Source of the DNA: Trichoplax sp. H2
Taxonomy: Eukaryota; Placozoa; Uniplacotomia; Trichoplacea
Assembly (NCBI GenBank): GCA_003344405.1
Contig: NOWV01000006.1
Span: 868,001 to 932,000 of the forward strand
Direction of reading: 5' to 3'
DNA length: 64,000 bases
Every line of letters begins with the position of its first letter. Within the stretch, counting starts at the first letter, position 1. The translations under genes and the position numbers were made by a program. Positions 42,557-55,495 of the stretch are shown here, piece after piece. Below the pieces are notes generated by a model. The model was not told where the DNA came from and did not search any database. It saw nothing but the letters and a program-made list of their open reading frames with translations.

Positions 42557-44785
42557 TCATGGCCTACAGCACTTTATTTGTTCCGCAATATACATTAATT
42601 CCTCTTTTTCCATATAGGTTACAACGTCATTCATGCTAACATTTTTCCCGCATCGATATTTCCATTCTTCCAAAATTTTTCTGATCATTATTTTTTCATC
42701 ATTTATCACTTTGGTATATCTGGTAGAAAGTGTAGCAATCTCAGGTTTGGAAAATCCAAGACCACTAGCAAAGTCGGCCCATGAGATCTTTTCAGGTAGA
42801 TTCCGAATGATGATACTGAAACAGTTTTCTATACATGTTGATAAAAGGCAGATTAATAACGGATATTGTACTATACCTATATCAAATAGTTTACAAAACT
42901 AATGCCCAGTAAATAACGTGTGTTTACATGAGATACATTATACGATCTTGTTAACTCATTGGGTGTTAAAGAATTTTAGAATTAGGGTATGCATCCTGTA
43001 AACCTATGTAAAATAAAGCGAGTAATTGCTGCGACTATAAGACTAAGCGACTTACGCGGGCTTATCCTAAACTTTCGTCATTGAAATTTTTTAAACCTTA
43101 CCTAAATAGTTTAAGTGCTTGCGGCGTATATACGCTTTTTTCCTCAAAATATCATCATGTATAGCGGGGAATCCAGTTGCATAGTCTTTATCGTCAAGAT
43201 TAGGGTTTTTCATTAATTTACTTGTGGCCAGAACATAGTATTTATATGCAAGATACAAATTCGGCTGTTGAATAAAACCATATTCACATATAATTCCTTT
43301 ATGATAGCCTGATAACAATCCTTTTCTATCAGTCCCTGTCTGTACTGCTTTCCGAACTATCTCAAGATCAGGTATTTCTATACTGTCTTTCATCTTACGA
43401 GATAATTTTAACAAGCGATAGTTAGCGTATGCCCAGTACGTACCATAATTATTGTCGATTCCATTTTCATTGTTTAATACATTGCATAGTTGAATTACCA
43501 ACTTATAACAACGAATTGCTTTTACATTGTTATGCAGTTCTGCATTTCGATTTTCGAAAACCTTTCCTATTTCACTAAGGCAGCCTAAGGTTGATTGATA
43601 AATCAAGTCACCAGAATATAAGGTAGAGAACAATCCTAGATAGTAACATGTCAGTGCTCTATTATAATCCTTTTCTCTGGATATTCCAAACTTGTAACAC
43701 AATCCTAAAGTCAGCCAAGTAATGTCATCGTTACTATTTGAAGAAATGCCGTAAACTTTGTCACTGGTAAGTTTAGCGTCTTTGGGAAGGATAATAGAAG
43801 CGGTAGCCGCTAACTTAAAACATCCTAAGCCTAATTCGTAATCTCTGGTTATCTTTACACCTCGATAGAGTTCAACACCTAATTCATATAATGATTTGAT
43901 GTTATAAGCTTGAATAGCATGTTTTAATAAGTAATTAATACGATCCTCAGTGGATAACTTGAAGCGATATTCAGGAAAATGACATAATTTACGCAGTGCC
44001 AATTCATGCCCAGCATCGGCAGCTCTCTTAACGTAAAGAAACGCCGTGTCTAGGTCTCTGCTAACTCCAAGACCCTTTCGATAGATTTCATGGCCGATAA
44101 TAGAATATGCCGCGACTTGACCATATTCGCCGGCCTGCTCTAGATACAACGATACAAGGGCATTGTCATCGATTGAGTGGCCTTCTTCATTGTTTTTCAT
44201 ATTCCATAAAGCTAAACGCAAATAAATTTGTCCCAATTTTACAGAATCTGATATTGAATTAGTCATTGCATCCTCGCGATAACAGCGCAATATATCTTTT
44301 AAAGTGGTCTTCCATCTTGAGTAATCCTTTTCGCTAGTATGTATCGACCATAGTTCATTCATTGCTCTGGAAGCTACGGCTCCGTACTCTCCAGAAGCTT
44401 GTAAAAGTAATTTCAATCTCAAAGCAATATATTCGCCTCGATGATTGGAAATAACATACTTACCGTACCTAAGGTCTTCGGGGCTCTTCCTACAGCAGTA
44501 AATATCAAGTAAAAACTCCATAGCATCGACTACATTATTTTCGGCAGCAGCCCCAGCAAGTTCCAACGCAGAATCAATATCTTTAGCGATAAGTCCAGCC
44601 CCGACGCGATATATTCGAGCTAGCATATATTTTGCATATACGTTATTATTTTTATCAATATCGTACCGAAATTTACGAATAGCAAGAGGGAGATATTCCT
44701 GATGATATGCTCGCAAAGCTCGTTCTTCAAACGCCAGATCAATAATCTGACGGATTCGAGGGAGTAATTGGTACTCGTTTGCCAT
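42557..44785 (-). CDS. Sel1-like repeat protein with C-terminal Death domain
   Basis: Two exons: 43102-44785 and 42557-42828, joined through GTAAGG at 43096-43101 and an AG acceptor at 42829-42830. The phase agrees, giving 652 codons. Exon 1 (561 residues) is an alpha-solenoid of Sel1-like repeats. Clear units are ARIYRVGAGLIAKDIDSALE (about 60-80), HEIYRKGLGVSRDLDTAFLY, VELYRGVKITRDYELGLGCF and LCYKFGISREKDYNRALTCY. Exon 2 codes about 90 residues with the Death-domain pattern: ISWADFASGLGFSKPEI, then IMIRKILEEWKYR, then a last helix EELMYIAEQI. Sel1 repeats serve as scaffolds, and Death domains assemble signalling platforms for apoptosis or innate immunity, so an adaptor role is inferred. 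The start ATG is chosen at MANEYQLL; the longer frame begins only with TTG and an AG acceptor lies just upstream. If intron 1 were retained, the protein would end at 43091 without the Death domain. Confidence 0.85.
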
Positions 44786-44986
44786 TCTTAATCTATAAGA
44801 ATAGTACAATTATCATTTTTATTACAATTCTATTGAGAGAGAATATAATGTACATGGAGTAAGTTGGATTTTTTACTTTATTTTTGTTAAATAGATCTTG
44901 CACAACTACAGTAGAGTGCTATTTTCATGTTTACTTTTTTACAAAACTGAAATGATACAGCATAATTATGCTATTATATAATTTAT

Positions 44987-45378
44987 GTACAGTACTGTAT
45001 ACAGTACGTTGCACATTATAGTACTGTACACTGTACAGTACAGTAGTGCAGGAATCAGTAATCTACGGTACTGTACTACAGTACAGTACAGTACAGTACA
45101 GTACATTTGAACTTTGTAACGCTCGCTGGTTGCTGTTACTGTACTGTACAGTACAGTACTACACTATACTGTACTGTGCGTACTTTGTATGATTCGTACT
45201 AAGATACTGTATGTACAGTACTGAACCGTCCTGAATATCATGGTAAGTACTGTACAGTGTACCCGTACTGTACTGTACAGTGTACACTGTACAGTACTGT
45301 ACTACGAGTTTACTTTACTGCACTGTACTGTACTGTACTGTATAGTACAGTGTACTACGAGCTTACTATGAATGTACT
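44987..45378. repeat. Dense TACTG/TACAG strand-switching arrays
   Basis: Tracts at about 44989-45007, 45020-45045, 45067-45104, 45138-45180, 45203-45225, 45245-45304 and 45317-45382, with repeated CTGTACAG, AGTACT and TGTACACTGTACA junctions. They lie about 200-600 bp upstream of the Sel1-Death start codon. Confidence 0.85.
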
Positions 45379-46410
45379 GTATAGTACAATGTTATCAGTA
45401 TAGCACTATAACGCAAGTAAAATATTCTACATTTCTACACCGTAGTGTACCGTTCTTTACAACCAATCTCACGTTCATGGACAACTAAATTACATCTAGG
45501 TGCATCAACAGCAGTAGTCCGTGGATAATACAGTACTGTACGTGTGTACTAACTGGCTTATTACTATCCTCATAAGCCTGATTAGGTAAAGTCAAGTCAT
45601 GGCCATTTGTCAAGTTACTCAAGTACTCTTTTAACTAATCGCAATGTTCTCAAATTTAAATTTCTTTATTGTCATTAAGTACAGTACTAGTCTAAGCCTT
45701 GCCTTGCTCGTGATACTTCGGGTACAGTCAAGCTGTAGTAATGTACAGTACAGTACTTGTACTATGCTGTATTTGTAATATTATTTTGTTATGTCAAAGA
45801 GACATCAGTAAATTAAGGAGAATAGAAGTAGATTTATTGAAGTATCACGAACACAAGTTACAAGTGTTGTTGCTAAGATAGAGATCTATCGTCAGAGAGA
45901 GTAGATCAAGAATGCTTTTAATAAGCAGATGCATATGATGATATAGATAGTTACATAGATCAAGATAGGTATGATATGCATGTACGTACTGTAATTATTA
46001 TATATTAATGTACATTCACACGATGCATTCATACAGAAGGCCTGATGTTATGTTGCCATCAGTACAGTACTAAGATAGTATAAGTAATACCTAAGTAATA
46101 TTATTCTATACTATTACAGTATTGTCACTTCTACGTGTGAGATATCGGCTGCAGTATCTATTGTGCAATGTACAGTATACTGTACACTCAGTGTACAGTA
46201 TTATACATCTACTACTTCATTGGCTGAAAATAATCTCTTGTAGATCAAAATGTAAAAATAGCGAATTCTAAGAGATTACATGCAGCTACTTCCATGCGCT
46301 TCCATGCTTATTATCATCTATACCAACTGTATCGGCTCGATATTAATGCTAGTCTATCGTAATGGTACACTACATATATCTTATCATTGGTTATCTGATT
46401 CCGCCAGGGC

Positions 46411-46448
46411 AGGGACTTCTAGTACTAATATTAGTATTAGAAGTCCCT
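46411..46448. repeat. Perfectly centred palindrome, 19-bp arms
   Basis: AGGGACTTCTAGTACTAATA is followed at once by its reverse complement with one mismatch and no loop. Two further imperfect copies of AGGGAC..CTAG follow at about 46452-46483. It could form a cruciform. Function unknown. Confidence 0.75.
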
Positions 46449-47247
46449 AGCCAGGGACTACTAGAAAGAGAGGGACGTCTAGCGGCCGTTCAGTGCAAAA
46501 TAATGATGGGGCTTATCATTTTTCTGATCATTCCACCATACGCTACCACCGAAACCGTGTACTACGCTATACAAAACCAACCAAGCGGTTAATTTCTAGA
46601 GGTCTGCAAAATCTAGTGCACAGCGCACACTCTGGCCCGGTCCGGCATCATTCTTCTTAGTTCTTTTGTTTCGCTTATGTCGGGAAAATGCAGTACTGTA
46701 CTACGGTAACTGTACAGTGTACTGTAATGCAAGGTAAATAATCTCCTTGACAACAAGAATCTACTGCACTGTACTGTATATAAAATATATATATTATGTA
46801 TATGTTATATACTGCAACAGTATATTATACACCTTGAATTACAATATAGTGGATAGATCATCACGCAGCTACCAAACATTTCAGTTTACAAACTGTCGTC
46901 ATGGTGATTCGGGGCCTCCTCAAAAAAGCGTGAATCGTACGGTACGGTACCGAACTGTGTTATGTTATCTACTGCTTAGAATTTCGTATAATAATATATA
47001 TATATATATATACTCACAATAATAATTGTTAATTTATACGTAAATTTATCAGATTCATCTTTTAAGTAATTACAGTTTTCGGTTCGTTGCCGTGGTATAG
47101 GACGACAGCAAGCACACCGTCTTCAACATAAAGTTTTAGTAAAATCGATAAAAACAAAGCGTAAATATAGTATTTCGCTCAAGTTTATTAGCGACTTATA
47201 AGCAGCACGTCTTTGAATTATAATTTTCGACATAGTACTTCAGTATC

Positions 47248-49109
47248 ATGGCTTCATTAGCTAATAAGATCAATTCTAAATCACCAAAGAACGTACCAGC
47301 TGAAGGTTTCACTGTTAAAGCTGCGATGAAAAATAGCAAGGTAAGTTTCCGATAGAACTCATTCTGATGTCAAAATGACTTGATTCACAGTAATAAAAGG
47401 AAGAATCTAATTATATCAAATCGATTAAATCGACACTACTAATCAATCATTAGCTCACACAATCCTTACGCTTTATAAGGAATTTCTTATTCAAGAAATA
47501 AAAATAATATCGTTATTCGGCAGATATTGAGAGCTACGTTTTGATAAAAAAAAGCACAATATCCCATTTAGTACTGTGATTACTGATATGCAGCGTCTAA
47601 TCCATATGCACCTTCATAAGAATTTTGTAGATTGTGGTATATGAGTTACTTCTTACTTGCAATAAAATCCTAATCTTTGACCTAATTTACTGAGCTCGGA
47701 GTTTATAGTATCTTAACTTTCAAATGCACTTTTCTAACCGGGTAAAATACAATAGTTTAATGTATTTAGGCGATTAGATGGCAACTTTCTAAATTGGATC
47801 AAATAGAATTAAATTTTTAAACAAAAACAGAGTTACAGCCCTTCTATATCATACGCGTATATACTAAGAAACATGGAAGCACAAATAGCATTGTAATTGA
47901 ATCAAATCACGTAATAAGCTCAGTATCAATAGAGAATAAGGGGAAGTAGTTAGCGTTATGCATACCCCTTCACATTCTGATATGCTTATCGTCTTTAATA
48001 TATAGCATTTAAACAAGAACCTTATTACTAGTCAATCTCTAAGACTAACATCTAGCAATCATAATTTCTATAGGAGTCTAGTTATATGTAAATTATAATT
48101 AAAAATTTGCTATTAAGTATGATTATATGTAATTGAGAAGTATTTATTGAGAAGTGTTTATTATTATTATAAGGTTAAACCACCCCCGATATCAGGAGCT
48201 TATAAGGAAAAAAGCTCAGTTCCAACAAAATTTCGTAAATATTATGAAAGAGGTGATTTCCCCGTCTCTATTGAACATGATGCTAAAGGCAATAAAATCG
48301 CGTGGAAGGTATAATATACATATATATACACCCTTAGAAAGCTTCTATCATTACTGCTTAAATGTTGATCATTCGGTATTTAATGTAATTTATTTCCTTA
48401 CAGGTTGAGATTGAAAAACTCGACTATCATCATTATCTTCCCTTATTCTTTGAAGGCTTATGTGAAACACAGCACCCTTACGATTTCCTTGCTCGTCAGG
48501 GTATTCACGATATGCTTGAGCATGGAGGTGCAAAAGTCCTCCCAGTAATTCCTCAACTTATAATTCCCATCAAGCGTAAGTTATACCCTTAGATTTCTTA
48601 GCTGTAACTAAATTTACCGAGTTATTAGAGAATGCTATATTTTAATTTATATGAATCTAATTATTACTGCTTATATTTTATAAACCAGATGCTTTAAATA
48701 CCAGAAATCGAAAAGTCATTTGCACTACATTAAAAGCACTACTTCATTTAGTAGAATCTGGTGATCTTGTTGGCGAAGCATTGGTTCCCTACTACAGACA
48801 AATTTTACCAATGCTGAATGCGTTCAAGAATAGTAATTGTATGCGAAATATTTTTTCTTTGAATAAAGTGCACCTTTAGAATACTTATTTTTATTTTATA
48901 AACGTTACTTCATGGTAATTTAATATCTGCTATCTAATCCTTGTCTAGTGAATATCGGTGATGGCATTGACTATGGACAGCAAAAAAGGGAAAACATTGG
49001 AGACTTAATTAATGAAACTCTAGAAGAATTAGAAAAACGTGGAGGCTCGGATGCTTATATTAATATTAAATATATGGTACCAACATATGAATCATGCGTT
49101 CAAAACTAG
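47248..49109 (+). CDS. PACRG: Parkin co-regulated gene product (PACRG)
   Basis: Exons: 47248-47340, 48174-48308, 48404-48575, 48689-48838, 48949-49109; 237 codons, all phases consistent. PACRG is a microtubule inner protein of motile cilia and flagella that links the A- and B-tubules of the axonemal doublet. The body is highly conserved: [90 protein letters not shown] and [20 protein letters not shown], ending PTYESCVQN. The N-terminal 60 residues are less conserved, as is usual. Its presence implies that the organism builds motile cilia. In vertebrates the gene is head-to-head with parkin; here the divergent neighbour is the Sel1-Death gene, about 2.5 kb away. Confidence 0.97.
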
Positions 49110-50299
49110 ATTCGATCTAACACTCAAAATTTAATTATTCTTCATGTACCATATGATAGACACATGTCCATAAGTTGATATCCAATGTGTTCGTATATTG
49201 TTAAATATCATCTTAATGTTAAGAAATATGAATGTAATAGATCTCTTGAGTATTTAAACGCGATGATCTTCGAATTACTATTGTACTGTACTCGCAAATA
49301 TTCATCAATATGGTCTTTAGAAGTATTAGTAAACAGTTACAGTAAAGGCTGCATTTTTATAGGAACTAGTCAAATCTTCGTTCGTGATACTTCAAATACT
49401 ATATATGTACTTATACTTTTTACTTTACAATGGGATAAAGGAGGTTTAGGCTAGAATTTCTAGCTATTACAATGTTTACAATTAATTATCATCAGTAGAT
49501 AGAATGGTAATTGTGGCATTATCTATCAAATACCTCTTTCTGAGATTAATTATTGATGTATCGATCAAAATTATAGGTTTTATGTGCTAAAATTAAACGA
49601 TTACTTAATAGATAAGTTTAAAGATCATTTAGAAGCATCAAAGCTAGCTTTTGACACTATAAATGAAATATTTTAAATCAAGTTCTTTATCTATATTAAT
49701 TAATATTAATTAATGATATGTAGCACCGATTATAATTAGGCCTCGATTTAAAAATAAAGCATTGTAAGCTAGATAGTCAAGGCGATCGATGTCTAACTCT
49801 TTTAATGAGATCCAGCCAAATCAGAAGCATACTCATAGATCTTATTCCGATAACGTCTATTTCTCGGATAAAGTCATTAAGCTCTATTATGTAACGTATT
49901 CTAATACATAAAAATTGCTGTTTTTATATGACTTAGAACCTAATCAAAATATTCTACTCAGAATGTTGATCGTATCTGTTTAAGATGGCATAAAAATACT
50001 ATTAGAGAAGCCTACCACCTATGTATTATAATTATACGTATATTTTTTTGGTGATCACAGTACTCATCTGTCAAAGTATTTTTTAAACCCTAACTAAAGA
50101 AACGATTACTTCATAACTGCTATAGCTGAAATGTGCAATTGTGATCGCATAAATTATGTTGCTAATGCTCTAAAATTCTACAGAGACCGTATAATCGGAC
50201 ATTCATTGATCTAGAACAGTTTCGTATAAATAGAGAAATTTGATTTATAGGGTCTCATAGTATAAAAATTTCTCTCATGTACATCAGTGTACCTACTAT

Positions 50300-50352
50300 G
50301 ATCATGGACCACTCCTACTAGATAGGATATATCTAGTAGTCCGTGCTATGAT
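50300..50352. repeat. Imperfect palindrome, about 24-bp arms
   Basis: ATCATGGACC..CTACTAGATA pairs with TATCTAGTAGTCC..CTATGAT around a loop of a few bases. The inner 10 bp CTACTAGATA/TATCTAGTAG match perfectly. It resembles a small fold-back element. No other copy was noted in the window. Confidence 0.6.
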
Positions 50353-51454
50353 ATCGTTAGTAGTACAGTTTTCCCTAATATCGGTTCGGTAGCAGTATCG
50401 GTATCAGATAGCAAACATACGTGTAAGTATAATAACTACGATGAGATAAAGCTATGTGCATATAGAATATACTCAGTTAAAAAAATTGTGGGTCAGTGAT
50501 ACAATTGTTCATACAGTATTACGCGAAGTATTACGAGCGAGGGATATAATAGTAAGTAAAATATGGTAGGTGACAAAGATGATACTCAATACAGTGTATT
50601 GCTAACTACAAAGCCTGTAGCCATCCCGCAAACGAACAATACTCGTATGTACTGATACATAAGTGATTTATAAATACAGCGCTAAATTTGGTTTTAATTC
50701 ACTAGGTGACATCAAATGTAATTTTTGGACAATTTAGAACTAGACTAGGGTACCTATTATAATTATAGAAGTTTGTGCAGCACCATTTACTCTCTTTATA
50801 TAGTTAAGCAGTAGATGCATAATTGCATACTGTATATAATGGATTTTTACTTACGATTATATTTGCTTTCAATAATTAAATAATGACCTGTTTTTCGCTA
50901 TCGATCTATTTTAGGCCTAGCATAGATCATATACTTTTACTCTAGCTTATTATGCTGGCATCTCAACTTGTACCGTAATAGATATGAACAGCACAGCACG
51001 TACAATAATACACAATTATCTAAAATCGCAATATCGTATTACGTATATTGCTGGTTACAGAAGATCTATAACTACATCTAATCTACCATCGGTACCATAT
51101 ATTACAACATAGATACCTAATATCGCAACTATTCTCTATACGAGTATATCATTATATAGGTGCACTGTTGAAGACATAGTTGTGTAAAGCAATTTGGCTA
51201 TCAAAATACTTGGTACCGTTTTCATTGGACGATATTTATGATTATTTTAGTCTTCTTAGCTGCAAAAAAATCTGGTATATAAAAGGTACCTGTGAATTTC
51301 GCTTAATTTCTTACAATTTATAATACGCGTACACGCGTCAATGTGATAAGAAGCGTTAACAGACTGATTCATAATTTAAGAGAGTTCTTGCCCTCGCCTA
51401 TTAGTTAGTTGTACTTACTATACAGTACATTGTGCTATGGAATGTGTTCTTGTC

Positions 51455-51480
51455 ATATGTATAACACATGTTATACATAT
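51455..51480. repeat. 11-bp perfect inverted repeat
   Basis: ATATGTATAAC, a 4-base loop (ACAT), then GTTATACATAT. Short and AT-rich, so chance is possible. Function unknown. Confidence 0.6.
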
Positions 51481-54327
51481 ACCAAACTGAACGGAATGTA
51501 TGATACGCATTTATCACGGCAGAGGTCGTGCTACGTATTTGTGGATAGCTGATAAGAAAGAGTACCTACAAAAAGAGGGCTAGTTTGTGATAGGGCCTTT
51601 TCGACAAAGTCTCGCCCAAGGCTCTTTAAGGGTGGCGAGAGATACAATCTCGTCTGGTAGTACGAGGTTTAGGGGTAAGAAAGAACTTATTAATAGGCTA
51701 TCTCAAAATTTACTACAGGAATTTTTACAATGGTATTAGAAATTTTTCATGAAAATAAAGTGCTTAACAAAACATATTCATTATCGCATAGTTGGAGGAT
51801 GATTCTAACACTAATGTAAACTAACGTATTATCTTCTTTGAGGGATCTACTATTAGCGATACAGAGTATTAATTCAGAAATTCGATAATGATCTCCCTAC
51901 TGTAATTGAGTAGCAAAACATAAACGAGTATCACTTGACTAACTGACGAACTGATAAGCACAAATGAAATCGAAAGGGTATGACATTACAAAAGATTCTG
52001 TTCAACCTTATCAGAAAGTGAAATTATATATCACGTTATTAACATGGTTTAAAGTTAGTAATTTAGTTAACACAACTCTACGCAGCGTTAAGTTCATCAT
52101 TACTGATATTGTAACCTTTGAATGGGATGGTAGATTGTAATAAATTGAATTTAATGACTTGACTTTAGCAACAACTTCATTAACAAATTTAGATGGAAAT
52201 AATATTAGCAGAATAAAGAGAGAAATGATTGAAATACTGCAGTAGTCAGCATAGTGAGTATATATTAAGTGCTATAATTAATTAATGTGTAATTAAGTAA
52301 TTACAACTACTAGTGGTAAGCTTCGTTTTGATAGTGTGTTGTTTAATAATTTTTGCACTGTAATGACTGAAGTCAGACAGATATGATTGTATCCTGAGTA
52401 AAGCATCAACGAGACAGAAATCTCATTCGCATGGCATCGTGTGTGGGCTAAGCTAGATGTAAATAAATTGATTTAATTTTATGATAAGAATCCATTGGAA
52501 TGACATCTTATATCCATATTCTGTTCTTTGAGCGGCCATCTTTACTAATATACTGTAATTCTATTGCGCGCAGCCGTCATAAAGAAAAGGATCCTTCATG
52601 AACTTATACTTTTGTCTTTTCTAATGCACGAACTTATGTATTATAATGGTAGTAGTTTATCATATAAGTGCTATAGCTATTCTGTAATGAGAACTTATAG
52701 AGTACTAAAACTCTACGGCTGTTAGAAATCTGTATTTGAGCATGGATAAGAAGTTCATCTCAGGTATCATAGACGTTATGCGTTATATATTTACACCAGA
52801 TCGATGGTCGATTGCGTAGACAAGATTAGATGCCTCTATTGTAAGTAGTCTTGAACACAAACTCACTCTTTATTTTGTAATAGTATGATACACTCTTTGA
52901 GATCTTTTTAATAAACGTACGTATATGGCGTAAGATATTTGAAAAGAATTAAATAATTCGAGATTTATTTGGATGCTATAGTAACCAGAATTTTTATATA
53001 AAAACAGTGATTTTATGATAAATATTCTTGATCAAGAATAAACATTTCTAATAATCATCTATTCTTTGTAGCCTAGTTCATAAAAATGTTGTAGAAATCA
53101 TAAAGTTACTTTTTTACGAGTATACACCTGCTGGGACAAATAATAGTAGAACGAAGCCTTAAATCAATACCAGTTGAGAATAATAATAAATGTTATTGAA
53201 GAAACCTATTTTCGAAAGCGATTTTCATCGTATGAATTACAGTTTTCATTTCTTCTCAATGGATTATCCGAATATTCTTCAGAAAGACGTAACATAAAAA
53301 ATTGGTATTGTATTCTTGATTAAAATTTATCTTTTAGTATACTCGTATTTTACTTTCCAATTTAGGGTGTTTGTGTCAATATTTATCGTATAAACTTACA
53401 TATTACATATCTAAAATTTGGATATAAAACAAAAAATACGATGAATCGTTGGATTACAGTTTTCATCAGATTTTTGAAATTTTAGAACAGATTCTCTGTA
53501 CCTTATCCCGCTTTTGATGAGATATAGATAACTTTATCGATCGCTATTTTATCATGAATCAAAATATCGATGTTATGGCCATTGCTGAAGAATCGAAGAT
53601 CGCAAATGATGATCTAATTATGGTCAGGTCCGAGTAACGTTGTGTTCATAATCAAAATTCTAAAATTCAACAGCTAGATAAGCCTTAAGTAAGCTAGAGA
53701 TCGATTTCTTTAAATCTTCATTCCTTCAACGAACTTTATCCATTTCGCAATCAAAAAGCAGTTTGGATATGTAAGTGACTTTTGTTAATATTATGCATGC
53801 CACTATTTTAAGTTCCTTAAAATAGAATAGTTAAAATGATTATTAAAGGCATTAATTATGAATATTTTCCCTCCTTGGACACATTAATTTTGTGTACAGC
53901 CTTTTAGCTGCTTTGGCAGCAAGGTAAACTAACTTATTGTAGCTAAAAATGTTTTCGCGAAATAGAAGTTGTACTACAGCTATAGATCAATTTTAAAGTA
54001 TAGCGTAATTTAGTTCATAATTTAAATTTAACATCAGTTATCGTAAATAATATCATATCCATGATTGTTACAGTCTATAGCAAAATCGATGAAGTTTAAA
54101 AGAATGTATAATATTGATTTCTGTTAATAAACTTTATAATACGATAGATTAATACATTTAGGTTGCTAGCTTTGTAGTAAATTTAATTATATTGTGTTGA
54201 CTTCATTTTCTCATATAAATACAAAACTCAATAAAAATCTTCTTTAACAGTATGTGAATAAAATTTATTTTTAGTTAAATACGGAATTGCTGTGCTCCAG
54301 CCTTTAGAGCTTGGAAGAATTAAGGAT

Positions 54328-55495
54328 ATGGATTCACACAATTATTCTAATTTCTTCAATGTGACCAGTGAAGTTGCATTATCCTTTGTGGTTCTGCAAC
54401 CAATTTATTTTTTTTTCGGATTTATTGGAAATGGAGCGGTATGTGTTAGTTTATTAAGGAAATGGAAAAAATTGCAAGTCAATGACTACTTTGTGATTAA
54501 CTTGGCACTTTCTGATGGTCTAAGTATTATTGGAAGGTGGGAAATGTATCTGTATAAACTTTCTGTTAGAGTTATAGTTGATATAGTTGGTGTAATTTTT
54601 TAGATCATTGCCTTGCTATAACCTTAACAAACTAATTTTATAACAAATTTCTTCATTTTACAGTATGATATCGTATTTTCCGTCGTTTATTCGGATTTAT
54701 ATCAACGATCTTCCAGTTTATCAAACAGATTCTATTAGTTGTAGATTTAATGGGGGCATTATCATTTACTGTGCTCTTGTTAGCATCTATTCAATGATGT
54801 TTTTGGCTGTGATACGCTATTTAAAAATCGTAAGGTCGCAAATTTCATATCGATTAATTAAAGGAAAGAGATTCGTTTTTACTTTCTGGGTTATTAACTG
54901 GGTATTTCCATTAATTGTCGTTGTACCTCCTGTTATTGGCTTTTGGGTACGTTATATGTTTTATATCAATACCGGGATATGCTTTCCAGTGTTTCAAGCA
55001 AGTCAAATTGACGCATCGATATTTTACTTGATATTTTTCGTAATTTTTGTTAATATTGTTCCGTACATCGTTATACTTTACTGTTACTGGTTTATTTACA
55101 AAGAGGTGCGTGACAGCCACAGAAGAGTCGTCAGACATGATAAAGTTAATCGAAGACGTAGATTTTATTGGAGAAAGTCCAATGATAGTAACGATAGTAC
55201 GATAGAGGGATCTACGGTTTGTCTCACAATATCAAGAAGGCGCGATATTGCATTAGCCAAAACTATGTTTATGATTATTATTGTATTTCAGATATCCTAT
55301 TTTCCGTTCTTAGTTGCCATGACTTTAAGTTGTTTTTATTCAAATCCGCTACTAGATAAATTATTAGTGTTAACAATTTCTGTTACTTATACTAGCAGTT
55401 TGGTTAATCCTATTATATTTTTAATTAACAATAGTCGTGTTCAAAAGCGTATTTCAGGGATTATGGGTAAGTGGAGGACTGCTCCGTCTGGATAA
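54328..55495 (+). CDS. Rhodopsin-class G-protein-coupled receptor
   Basis: Exons: 54328-54536 and 54664-55495; 347 codons. The N-terminus carries N-glycosylation sites NYS and NVT. TM1 has GFIGNGAV (Asn1.50) and TM2 NLALSDGLS (Asp2.50). The pre-TM3 cysteine (SISC) pairs with the ECL2 cysteine in TGICFPVF. The end of TM3 reads AVIRY, an IRY form of the usual DRY. The third intracellular loop is basic (NRRRRFYWRK). TM6 has FQISYFPF in place of CWxP, and TM7 ends NPIIF in place of NPxxY. The residue aligned to the opsin Schiff-base lysine (six before the TM7 Asn) is Tyr, so it is not a retinal-binding opsin in the usual sense. The frame is open upstream to an AG acceptor at 54273-54274, so the N-terminus may be longer. 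A polyadenylation signal AATAAA lies at 55627-55632. The ligand cannot be predicted. Confidence 0.88.

Larger units (their letters stand above)
44786..47247. other. Divergent intergenic region between Sel1-Death and PACRG genes
   Basis: The region starts with dense TACTG/TACAG arrays, followed by scattered copies to about 46200, a near-perfect palindrome at 46411-46448, a (TA)n tract near 46993-47012 and the likely PACRG 5' UTR. A 76-codon frame at 46362-46592 spans the palindrome and is not called. No parkin-like gene is present here. Confidence 0.6.
49110..54327. other. Large intergenic region, no gene recognised
   Basis: About 5.2 kb of AT-rich DNA. An 89-codon frame at 49185-49454 follows PACRG but matches nothing known. 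Inverted repeats lie at 50300-50352 and 51455-51480, and a small hairpin (TCTCGCC/GGCGAGA) lies near 51611-51642. Between about 53550 and 54270 there are short exon-like blocks with good splice sites, for example an AG acceptor before 53900 and GTAAAC near 53922. These could be untranslated or leader exons of the GPCR gene. Confidence 0.5.

Noticed and set aside
42633-42902. Open frame on the plus strand, 89 codons with a hydrophobic stretch
   Set aside because: It is the antisense shadow of the Death-domain exon at 42557-42828, which has a family match and phase-consistent splicing.
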